This document shows positions 1 through 4,945 of a stretch of 8,366 bases of DNA, piece after piece. The notes below the pieces were generated by a model. The model had not been told where the DNA came from. It did no database searches and was given only the letters and a program-made list of their open reading frames with translations. The stretch covers positions 1 to 8,366 of the forward strand of contig JAITXR010000293.1 in assembly GCA_031284665.1 (NCBI GenBank), read 5' to 3'. Numbering within the stretch: position 1 is the stretch's first letter; every line of letters begins with the position of its first letter. A program made the position numbers and the translations under genes. The DNA comes from Paludibacter sp. Lineage in GTDB: Bacteria; Bacteroidota; Bacteroidia; Bacteroidales; Paludibacteraceae.

Positions 1-585
1 GCAAGTCGCGACGGATTTGTAATGGGCGAAGGAGGAGGCTGCCTCGTTATCGAAGAATTAGAACACGCCAAAGCACGAGGAGCAAATATCCTCTGCGAAG
101 TGCTGGGCGGAGGAATGTCAGCCGATGCCTATCACCTTACCGCCACTCACCCCGAAGGCTTGGGAGCAAAATTGGTAATGGCTCGCGCACTCAAAGATGC
201 CGAACTTTCGACTCATGATATTGATTATATTAATGTTCACGGAACTTCGACACCGGTGGGAGATATTTCGGAATCAAAAGCAATTTTAAGCGTTTTTGGT
301 AACGATGCTTACAACCTTAATATTAGCAGCACCAAATCGATGACAGGTCATTTACTCGGAGCTGCGGGAGCGATAGAGGCGATAATTTCCGTTTTGGCGA
401 TTACAAACGATATTGTACCGCCAACTATCAACCACGCCGAAGGCGACGACGACCCGGAAATAGATTACCGACTGAACTTTACATTTAATAAAGCACAGAA
501 ACGTACTGTTCGCGCAGCATTGTCGAACACATTTGGGTTTGGTGGGCATAACGCCAGCATTATTTTTGGAAAATATGCTCAATAA
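1..585 (+). CDS. fabF: 3-oxoacyl-ACP synthase II (FabF), C-terminal fragment
   Basis: This is the last 194 residues of beta-ketoacyl-ACP synthase II, the cytoplasmic enzyme that condenses malonyl-ACP with a growing acyl-ACP in type II fatty acid synthesis. The frame is open from base 1 (ASRDGFVMGEG, typical of the thiolase-fold middle region), so the gene starts upstream of the window. The catalytic Cys should lie in the missing part, since the family is usually about 410-420 residues. Visible active-site landmarks are the first catalytic His in NVHGTSTP (codon 238-240), the conserved Lys in STKSMTGH (codon 334-336), the second catalytic His (codon 349-351), and the C-terminal NTFGFGGHNAS loop. 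The stop is TAA at 583-585. The next gene, rnc, begins inside the last codons, so the two are almost certainly co-transcribed. Identification is firm; FabB-type synthases are less likely given the fabF-rnc order. Confidence 0.96.
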   Translation, partial: ASRDGFVMGEGGGCLVIEELEHAKARGANILCEVLGGGMSADAYHLTATHPEGLGAKLVMARALKDAELSTHDIDYINVHGTSTPVGDISESKAILSVFGNDAYNLNISSTKSMTGHLLGAAGAIEAIISVLAITNDIVPPTINHAEGDDDPEIDYRLNFTFNKAQKRTVRAALSNTFGFGGHNASIIFGKYAQ

Positions 586-1363
586 TGTATTGAAAAACAA
601 ATCTATAAGCAAAATCAGGCTCTTTTTCCACAAAGATAAAGAGCCTTATTTGCGTTATAAAAAAGTGTTGGGTTTTTACCCTATCACGCTCAGGCACTAC
701 GAGTTAGCGGTACAGCATCGCTCGCTTACCCCCGAAGGTAAACGTGGACAATCGCTTACAAACGAAAGGCTCGAATATCTTGGCGATGCTATTCTAAACC
801 TGATTGTTGCCGATATTTTATATTATCGCTATCCGCAGCAAAGCGAAGGTTTTCTGACAAACGTTAGAGCACGAATTGTAAAACGAGACTCGCTTAACCG
901 ACTTGCCGTACAGCTCAAAATTGATACGCTGGTACATAAATCAAAAAGCCTGAAAGCCTATCACAGTCAGAATATTTTCGGAAATGCTCTGGAAGCAATG
1001 ATGGGTGCAATTTATTTGGATTATGGTTATAATCAGTGTGTTAGGTTTGTAAAGAAAAAAATAATGCAAATTATCGACCTCGACCAAGTTGCAAGTATGG
1101 AGGTAAATTACAAATCGCGCATACTCGAATGGTGTCAGCACAATAAAGTTAAATCCAATTTTGAAGTACTGTCCGACAAAACGATAGGCGGAAATCAGCA
1201 TCAGTTTATTACCGAATTAAGCATTAATGATAAAGTTATTTGCCGAGCCGAGGGGTCGAGCAAAAAAAACGCAGAACAAAACACCGCAAAAAAAGCACTT
1301 GACATTATCAACGAAAATTCGGAATATTTCGACGAATTATTTGGCATTATTAATAAGAATTAG
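575..1363 (+). CDS. rnc: Ribonuclease III
   Basis: This is the double-strand-specific endoribonuclease that processes rRNA precursors and structured mRNAs. I place the start at ATG 575 (262 aa, 11-bp overlap with fabF). The frame also has an ATG at 533, but that would overlap fabF by 53 bp and add 14 residues read out of frame through the conserved FabF C-terminus. The N-terminal half carries the RNase III signature NERLEYLGDAIL, with the expected metal-binding Glu and Asp at about E64, E67 and D71. A second acidic cluster is GNALEAMMGAIYLD, with E140. Where E. coli has Asp114 this protein has Asn (N137). From memory other Bacteroidota RNases III have the same Asn, so I do not take it as inactivation. 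A dsRNA-binding domain covers about residues 178-248 (NYKSRILEWCQ to a Lys/Ala-rich final helix). The length is close to the family's usual 220-260. Confidence 0.95.
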   Translation: MLNNVLKNKSISKIRLFFHKDKEPYLRYKKVLGFYPITLRHYELAVQHRSLTPEGKRGQSLTNERLEYLGDAILNLIVADILYYRYPQQSEGFLTNVRARIVKRDSLNRLAVQLKIDTLVHKSKSLKAYHSQNIFGNALEAMMGAIYLDYGYNQCVRFVKKKIMQIIDLDQVASMEVNYKSRILEWCQHNKVKSNFEVLSDKTIGGNQHQFITELSINDKVICRAEGSSKKNAEQNTAKKALDIINENSEYFDELFGIINKN

Positions 1364-1368
1364 TAAAT

Positions 1369-1471
1369 AAGTAATGAGAATAAAATAATGTTACATTACA
1401 TGTTTTGTAAATGATTGAAAGATTGCATCTTGTGCCATTTTACATTTTACATTATACATTTTACATTACTT
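1369..1471 (+). repeat. MITE-like dispersed element, copy A
   Basis: This is a 103-bp non-coding AT-rich element in the gap between rnc and the hydrolase gene. It opens with AAGTAATG and closes with CATTACTT, exact inverted repeats of each other; allowing mismatches, the inverted match extends to about 17 of 23 bases. A second copy in the same orientation lies at 4718-4848, and the first 25 bases of both are identical. The middle is diverged but alignable (TTACAT, TAAAT, TGAAA and GCCATTTTACA blocks). The right third is a 7-bp tandem array (CATTTTA at 1436, 1443 and 1457, CATTATA at 1450) that runs into the right terminus. The 4-bp string AAAT flanks both sides (1365-1368 and 1472-1475), a weak candidate target duplication. 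It has no coding capacity, so any mobility would need a transposase supplied elsewhere. Confidence 0.7.
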
Positions 1472-1499
1472 AAATCACATTTCAGCCGGAAAAAAATAT

Positions 1500-1507
1500 T
1501 ATCTTTG
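1500..1507 (+). promoter_or_regulatory. Bacteroidota-type promoter -7 box for the hydrolase/SDR pair
   Basis: TATCTTTG fits the Bacteroidota -7 consensus TAnnTTTG. It lies 34 bp before the ATG at 1542, leaving a leader of roughly 25-30 nt. No good TTTG -33 element is visible at the expected 19-21 bp upstream; the nearest is a weak TTTC at 1480-1483. The box begins 28 bp after the right end of repeat copy A. Confidence 0.6.
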
Positions 1508-1541
1508 CAATTACACAGCAAAAACTATAAACTGAACTGAA

Positions 1542-2381
1542 ATGAAACGATACTTTTTACTATTACTAATGGCTATTACGATTAATTTGAATTTATTGTC
1601 GGCAAATGTTTTTGAAACAACTGTCGGCAAATTTAAAGTCTTCCTGCTTAGCGAAGGTCAGCAGCAGGCTAACGCATCAATTTTGCTCGATGCTACCCCC
1701 GAAATGATACAAAAAACCGCTACCAATGGCAGTTTCCCCAATGCTGTAAATGCTTTTCTGCTACAAACAGGCGATAAAAATATTCTTATTGATACCGGTT
1801 TTGGTCGAAATTTATTTGCCAATCTGCAAGAGTGCGGAGTGGATGCCTCGCAAATTGATATTGTGCTGATTACTCATGCTCATGGCGACCATATCGGCGG
1901 GCTGCTAAAAAACGGGCAAGTGGCTTTCCCAAATGCTACTGTCTATTTTTCGGAGCCGGAGTATAATTATTGGTTGAGTAGTGGAAATGCGAATTTCAAA
2001 AATATTGTTGATGCTTACGCCGATAAACTCAAAACTTTTGCAAACAATCAAATCGGGAAAATTACAAATAAATTATTCGATGGCATTATTCCTATTGCCG
2101 CATACGGACATACACCCGGGCATACCGCTTTTTTAATTGAATCGGACAATCATAAATTGCTTGTCTGGGGCGACCTTGCTCACGCAATGGCAATTCAAAT
2201 ACCATATCCACAAGTGGCTGTAACTTATGATGTTAATCCTGCCGAAGCAGTCAAAAGCCGTTTGAATATTCTTAAATATGTAACAACAGAGGAAATTCCG
2301 ATTGCCGGTATGCACATTGCATTTCCGGGAATGGGCAAAATTACAAAAACAGATAAAGGATTTGAATATTATCCATTTTGA
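1542..2381 (+). CDS. Exported metallo-beta-lactamase-fold hydrolase (lactonase / methyl parathion hydrolase-like)
   Basis: This is a 279-residue MBL-fold metallohydrolase. The metal-binding HxHxDH motif is seen as THAHGDHIGG (H112, H114, D116, H117). It is followed by the third histidine in TPGHT (H194), the bridging Asp in WGDLAH (D211) and the last His in GMHIAFPGMG (H258). The layout with a late MHxxFPG motif resembles the methyl parathion hydrolase / AHL-lactonase branch rather than true beta-lactamases or glyoxalase II. A signal peptide is evident: MKRYF, a hydrophobic stretch to about residue 19, and probable cleavage after A21 (LSA/NVFE). The protein therefore likely acts in the periplasm or outside the cell. 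The substrate cannot be read from sequence; lactones, esters or organophosphate-like esters are possible. It has its own -7 promoter box at 1500 and is followed after 11 bp by an SDR gene, probably in one operon. The fold is certain, the specificity is not. Confidence 0.88.
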   Translation: MKRYFLLLLMAITINLNLLSANVFETTVGKFKVFLLSEGQQQANASILLDATPEMIQKTATNGSFPNAVNAFLLQTGDKNILIDTGFGRNLFANLQECGVDASQIDIVLITHAHGDHIGGLLKNGQVAFPNATVYFSEPEYNYWLSSGNANFKNIVDAYADKLKTFANNQIGKITNKLFDGIIPIAAYGHTPGHTAFLIESDNHKLLVWGDLAHAMAIQIPYPQVAVTYDVNPAEAVKSRLNILKYVTTEEIPIAGMHIAFPGMGKITKTDKGFEYYPF

Positions 2382-2392
2382 ATTTTACAACT

Positions 2393-3178
2393 ATGAATAA
2401 AGCAGCAAAAACAGCACTTATCACCGGTGCAACAAGTGGAATTGGCTACGAATTGGCAAAAATTCACGCCGCAACGTCGGGCAACCTTGTGTTGGTGGCT
2501 CGCAGCGAAGAAAAACTTAAGCAAATAAGTGCCGAATTTCAGGAAAAATACGGCATCGCTTGTCATATAATTGTCAAAGACTTGCAACAAACAAATGCTG
2601 CTCAGGAAGTATTTGCCGAAGTAAATTCAGCGAAAATATCAGTCGATTATCTGATTAATAATGCCGGATTTGGTATTAATTCCCCTTTTGCCGAAACCGA
2701 TTACGAAAAAATAACCGGAATGTTGGATTTGGATGTAAGGGCATTAACCCAACTTACTCATTTGTTTGTAAATCAAATGCTTGAGCGTGGAAACGGGAAA
2801 ATTCTAAATGTTGCCTCCATTGCCGCTTTTACTCCCGGAGCGTTTATGGCGGTGTATTGTGCAGCAAAAGCGTATGTGCTCAGTTTTAGCGAGGCTATTC
2901 GTTACGAAACACTGAACTCGGGCGTAACAGTTACGGCAGTAAGTCCGGGTCCGACTCAAAGCAATTTTATGGCTGTTTCGTCGTTCGACCAATCGCCAAT
3001 GCTCAAAGGCAAAACCTTACCATCGCCTGTAAATGTGGCACAAACGGCATACAAAGCAATGCTCAAAGGCAAACGAAATGTAATACCCGGCTGGGGAAAT
3101 AAAATAACTGTTTTTGCCTTAAAACTCGTTCCTCACGATTTGGGAATAAAATTGGCGGGCGATTTAATGAGAAAGTAA
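2393..3178 (+). CDS. Short-chain dehydrogenase/reductase, DltE-like (COG0300) type
   Basis: This is a classical Rossmann-fold SDR of 261 residues, cytoplasmic, acting on an unknown alcohol or carbonyl substrate. The open frame begins at a TTG (2378) overlapping the previous stop, but ATG 2393 gives the normal SDR N-terminus (MNKAAKTALITGATSGIG), so I choose that. Visible motifs are the nucleotide-binding TGATSGIG (residues 11-18), NNAG (89-92), catalytic Ser in NVASIAAF (S142), YCAAK with Tyr155 and Lys159, and SPGPT (184-188). An Arg after the second strand (VARSEEKL) suggests NADP(H) preference. The C-terminal part, with GKRNVIPGWGNK and a final hydrophobic/basic helix, resembles the DltE/COG0300 group. 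Only 11 bp separate it from the hydrolase gene and no promoter is seen between them, so co-transcription is likely. The physiological reaction is unknown. Confidence 0.9.
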   Translation: MNKAAKTALITGATSGIGYELAKIHAATSGNLVLVARSEEKLKQISAEFQEKYGIACHIIVKDLQQTNAAQEVFAEVNSAKISVDYLINNAGFGINSPFAETDYEKITGMLDLDVRALTQLTHLFVNQMLERGNGKILNVASIAAFTPGAFMAVYCAAKAYVLSFSEAIRYETLNSGVTVTAVSPGPTQSNFMAVSSFDQSPMLKGKTLPSPVNVAQTAYKAMLKGKRNVIPGWGNKITVFALKLVPHDLGIKLAGDLMRK

Positions 3179-3204
3179 ACGGGCGAGTGAAAAGACAGTG
3201 ATTA

Positions 3205-3260
3205 ATGTGCCAATGTGGCAATTAAGAAATTAAGAAATTTAGGAATGAAGAAATTACGGT
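3205..3260 (+). repeat. 8-bp-period tandem array, copy 1
   Basis: Starting 26 bp after the SDR stop, the sequence falls into an uninterrupted 8-bp register: ATGTGCCA, ATGTGGCA, ATTAAGAA, ATTAAGAA, ATTTAGGA, ATGAAGAA, then the decaying ATTACGGT. Every unit starts with AT. The same unit types in the same order recur after the MFS gene (4579-4658). No hairpin or coding potential is apparent, and the function is unknown. Confidence 0.75.
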
Positions 3261-3261
3261 A

Positions 3262-3287
3262 AAATGGTACACGGAAACGGTACACGG
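3262..3287 (+). repeat. 13-bp tandem duplication
   Basis: AAATGGTACACGG (3262-3274) is followed directly by AAACGGTACACGG (3275-3287), two 13-bp units differing at one base. They sit between the 8-bp and 9-bp arrays. A related GGTAC string, degraded, appears at the end of the window (8345-8349). Confidence 0.6.
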
Positions 3288-3311
3288 TGCGGGAAACACA
3301 ACCGCAATCCT

Positions 3312-3382
3312 AACTTTATGAACTTTATAACTTTATGAACTACTCAAACCATTCAAACTGCTCAAACTCTTCAAACTTCTTG
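3312..3382 (+). repeat. 9-bp-period tandem array in the leader of the MFS gene
   Basis: There are eight units that each begin with AAC: AACTTTATG (3312), AACTTTATA (3321), AACTTTATG (3329, a one-base slip), AACTACTCA (3338), AACCATTCA (3347), AACTGCTCA (3356), AACTCTTCA (3365) and AACTTCTTG (3374). The array ends two bases before the MFS start codon. It therefore makes up the whole near-upstream region of that gene, where a ribosome-binding site would be; no Shine-Dalgarno-like purine run is present. No TAnnTTTG promoter box was found in 3179-3384. The third unit's ATG opens a 20-codon frame (3335-3397) across the rest of the array. Confidence 0.75.
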
Positions 3383-3384
3383 CA

Positions 3385-4575
3385 ATGGATAATGTAAATT
3401 GGCGAAGAAATCTATATGTATTGTGGTTTGGGACTTTTATGAACGGAGCCACATTCAGTATGATAATTCCGTTTATTCCGCTGTATATCAACGAACTTGG
3501 TGATTTTACAACAGTTCAACTGACATTTTGGAGTGGAGCGGTATTTTCCGTTACGTTTTTAGCAATGGCAGTTGTGTCGCCTTGGTGGGGCAGGCTTGCC
3601 GACCGTTACGGGCGTAAGCCTATGTTACTTCGCGCCTCGCTGGGAATGGGGATTGTGATATTCCTTACCGGTTTTGCTGTTAATGTGTATCAACTGCTTG
3701 TGTTGAGGTTAATTTTAGGTCTTCTTTCGGGTTTCAAAAGCAACGCAATAGCATTAATGGCAGTGGCTGCACCAAAGGACAAGGCAGGTCAAGTGCTTGG
3801 TACTTTGAGCACAGGAAGTGTTGCCGGCACATTGATTGGTCCTTTATTGGGAGGAGTTGTGGCTGAATTTTTTGGTTATCGTCCGGCATTTTTTATCTCA
3901 GGAACAGTGCTGTTTTTGGTGTTTTTGTTATCATTAACACAAGTGAGGGAAGTTTTTGTGCCACAAGTGGTGCAGGCGGAAAAAGATAAACATTTTAGTT
4001 TTTTTCGTCAACTGAAAAATCCGAGAATAATAGTTGCAATGCTGCTCACCACGATGATTATTCAAACAACAAACACTTCGATAAATCCTATTCTTACGCT
4101 GTTTGTCAAGCAAATTATGAATCATGAGGGCAATATTGCGATTACAACAGGAGTTATTGCAGCCTTGCCCGGATTGTCGGCACTTGTGGCAGCACCGCTG
4201 TTCGGCAGGCTGGGCGATAGAATAGGAAATCAGAAAATACTGATTGCCGGACTGTGTTTTTCAATACTTGTATATGTGCCAATGGCTTTTGCTACACAAA
4301 TTTGGCAACTCGCCATTTTGCGATTTTTTGTAGGAATTGCGGATGCTGCTTTGTTGCCGTCGGTACAGGCGTTGCTGTCGAAAAATTCGCCCGACGAATG
4401 TACAGGCAGAATATTCAGTTATAACCAAACAGCACAATCGTCGGGCAATGTTCTTGGTCCATTAGTTGGCTCATCGGTTTCGGGGATGCTTGGATTTCCT
4501 GCCGTATTTATCGCAACATCAATATTTGCGCTTGTGAATTTGGGGATAGTGAAAAAATTAGGCAATAAACAATAA
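3385..4575 (+). CDS. mdtG: MFS multidrug efflux transporter, MdtG-like
   Basis: This is a 396-residue inner-membrane major facilitator of the drug:H+ antiporter (12-helix) type. Starting from an NWRRNLYVLWFG segment near the N-terminus, the sequence alternates hydrophobic helices and short loops. Motif A lies in the loop after helix 2 (GRLADRYGRKPM, residues 69-80) and is repeated in degenerate form after helix 8 (GRLGDRIGNQK, 274-284). A glycine-rich antiporter motif sits in helix 5 (GTLIGPLLGG, 148-157). The segments SLGMGIV, LGTLSTG, GRIFSYNQ and GNVLGPL closely match what I remember of E. coli MdtG (YceE), and the length is similar (about 400). The ATG at 3385 places NWRRN at residues 5-9, as expected. 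The upstream 206 bp is mostly short tandem repeats with no recognised promoter, so the gene may be read through from the SDR or use an unrecognised promoter. Exported compounds are not predictable. The family is certain, the MdtG subfamily likely. Confidence 0.88.
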   Translation: MDNVNWRRNLYVLWFGTFMNGATFSMIIPFIPLYINELGDFTTVQLTFWSGAVFSVTFLAMAVVSPWWGRLADRYGRKPMLLRASLGMGIVIFLTGFAVNVYQLLVLRLILGLLSGFKSNAIALMAVAAPKDKAGQVLGTLSTGSVAGTLIGPLLGGVVAEFFGYRPAFFISGTVLFLVFLLSLTQVREVFVPQVVQAEKDKHFSFFRQLKNPRIIVAMLLTTMIIQTTNTSINPILTLFVKQIMNHEGNIAITTGVIAALPGLSALVAAPLFGRLGDRIGNQKILIAGLCFSILVYVPMAFATQIWQLAILRFFVGIADAALLPSVQALLSKNSPDECTGRIFSYNQTAQSSGNVLGPLVGSSVSGMLGFPAVFIATSIFALVNLGIVKKLGNKQ

Positions 4576-4578
4576 ACA

Positions 4579-4658
4579 ATGTGCCAATTTGCTAATGTGC
4601 TAATATGTCAATTAAGAAATTAAGAAATTAAGAAATTAAGAAATGTAGGAATTAAGCA
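4579..4658 (+). repeat. 8-bp-period tandem array, copy 2
   Basis: Starting 4 bp after the MFS stop there are ten contiguous octamers in strict register: ATGTGCCA, ATTTGCTA, ATGTGCTA, ATATGTCA, then ATTAAGAA four times (4611-4642), ATGTAGGA and ATTAAGCA. The order of blocks (TGTGCCA-type, then ATTAAGAA, then an AGGA unit) is the same as in 3205-3260, with more units in the first two blocks. The octamer just before it, AATAAACA (4571), overlaps the end of the gene and may be a degenerate extra unit. Confidence 0.8.
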
Positions 4659-4717
4659 GAAAAAATTCGTTCAGTAGTATTTTATCACGACTATTTTTTT
4701 CCTTCGTTAGTGTTGTT
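4659..4717 (+). other. Unique spacer between array and repeat element
   Basis: This is a 59-bp AT-rich stretch with a run of seven T at 4694-4700 but no adjacent stable stem. I see no gene, promoter box or terminator here. Its last nine bases (AGTGTTGTT, 4709-4717) form the left half of the putative duplication around repeat copy B. Confidence 0.4.
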
Positions 4718-4848
4718 AAGTAATGAGAATAAAATAATGTTATGTTACATCTTTTATAAATAACTGAAAAAATTGAATGTTGCGCCATTTTACACCCGAT
4801 AGTTATCGGGAACATTTTACACTTTACATTTTACATTTTACATTACTT
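4718..4848 (+). repeat. MITE-like dispersed element, copy B
   Basis: This is a 131-bp non-coding element in the same orientation as copy A (1369-1471). It begins with the same 25 bases and has the same AAGTAATG / CATTACTT ends. Its 7-bp array is longer: CATTTTA at 4786, 4813, 4827 and 4834, with CACTTTA at 4820. After the first unit the array is broken by a 20-bp insert holding the palindrome CCCGATAGTTATCGGG. The immediate flanks are AGTGTTGTT (4709-4717) and AGTGTGGTT (4849-4857), an 8-of-9 direct repeat that looks like a target-site duplication. No open frame is present. The element lies between the MFS gene and the promoter of the GH2 gene. Confidence 0.75.
4795..4810 (+). repeat. 16-bp palindrome inside copy B
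   Basis: CCCGATA-GT-TATCGGG has perfect 7-bp arms with a 2-base centre. It interrupts the CATTTTA array of copy B and is absent from copy A. It is not followed by a T run, so it is unlikely to be an intrinsic terminator. Confidence 0.65.
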
Positions 4849-4889
4849 AGTGTGGTTTGTGGTTATAATCCTTCAAAAATGTATTTTTT

Positions 4890-4921
4890 TTTGAATAAGT
4901 AGCAAAAAAATTATATATTTG
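4890..4921 (+). promoter_or_regulatory. Bacteroidota-type promoter for the GH2 gene
   Basis: A -33 element TTTG (4890-4893) and a -7 element TATATTTG (4914-4921, consensus TAnnTTTG) are separated by 20 bp, the spacing expected for the Bacteroidota primary sigma factor. Transcription would start around 4927-4930, giving a leader of only about 15-20 nt before ATG 4946. This is the best promoter in the window. It also rules out the TTG at 4919 as a start codon, because that triplet is part of the -7 box. Confidence 0.8.
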
Positions 4922-4945
4922 CCTTTAAAAACTCAATTAATCGCC

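Noticed and set aside
533..574. Upstream ATG that would lengthen RNase III by 14 residues
   Set aside because: It overlaps the conserved FabF C-terminus by 53 bp and the added residues do not look like an RNase III N-terminus; ATG 575 fits family length and gives a short overlap.
3288..3306. Small stem TGCGG / CCGCA with a 9-base loop
   Set aside because: Only five base pairs and no T tract; not convincing as a terminator or riboswitch element.
4579..4658. Octamer array as a CRISPR array
   Set aside because: Units are 8 bp and contiguous without unique spacers, and no cas genes are present.
4795..4810. Palindrome CCCGATAGTTATCGGG as an intrinsic terminator of the MFS gene
   Set aside because: It has no following T run, a 2-base centre, and lies 220 bp after the stop codon inside a repeat element.
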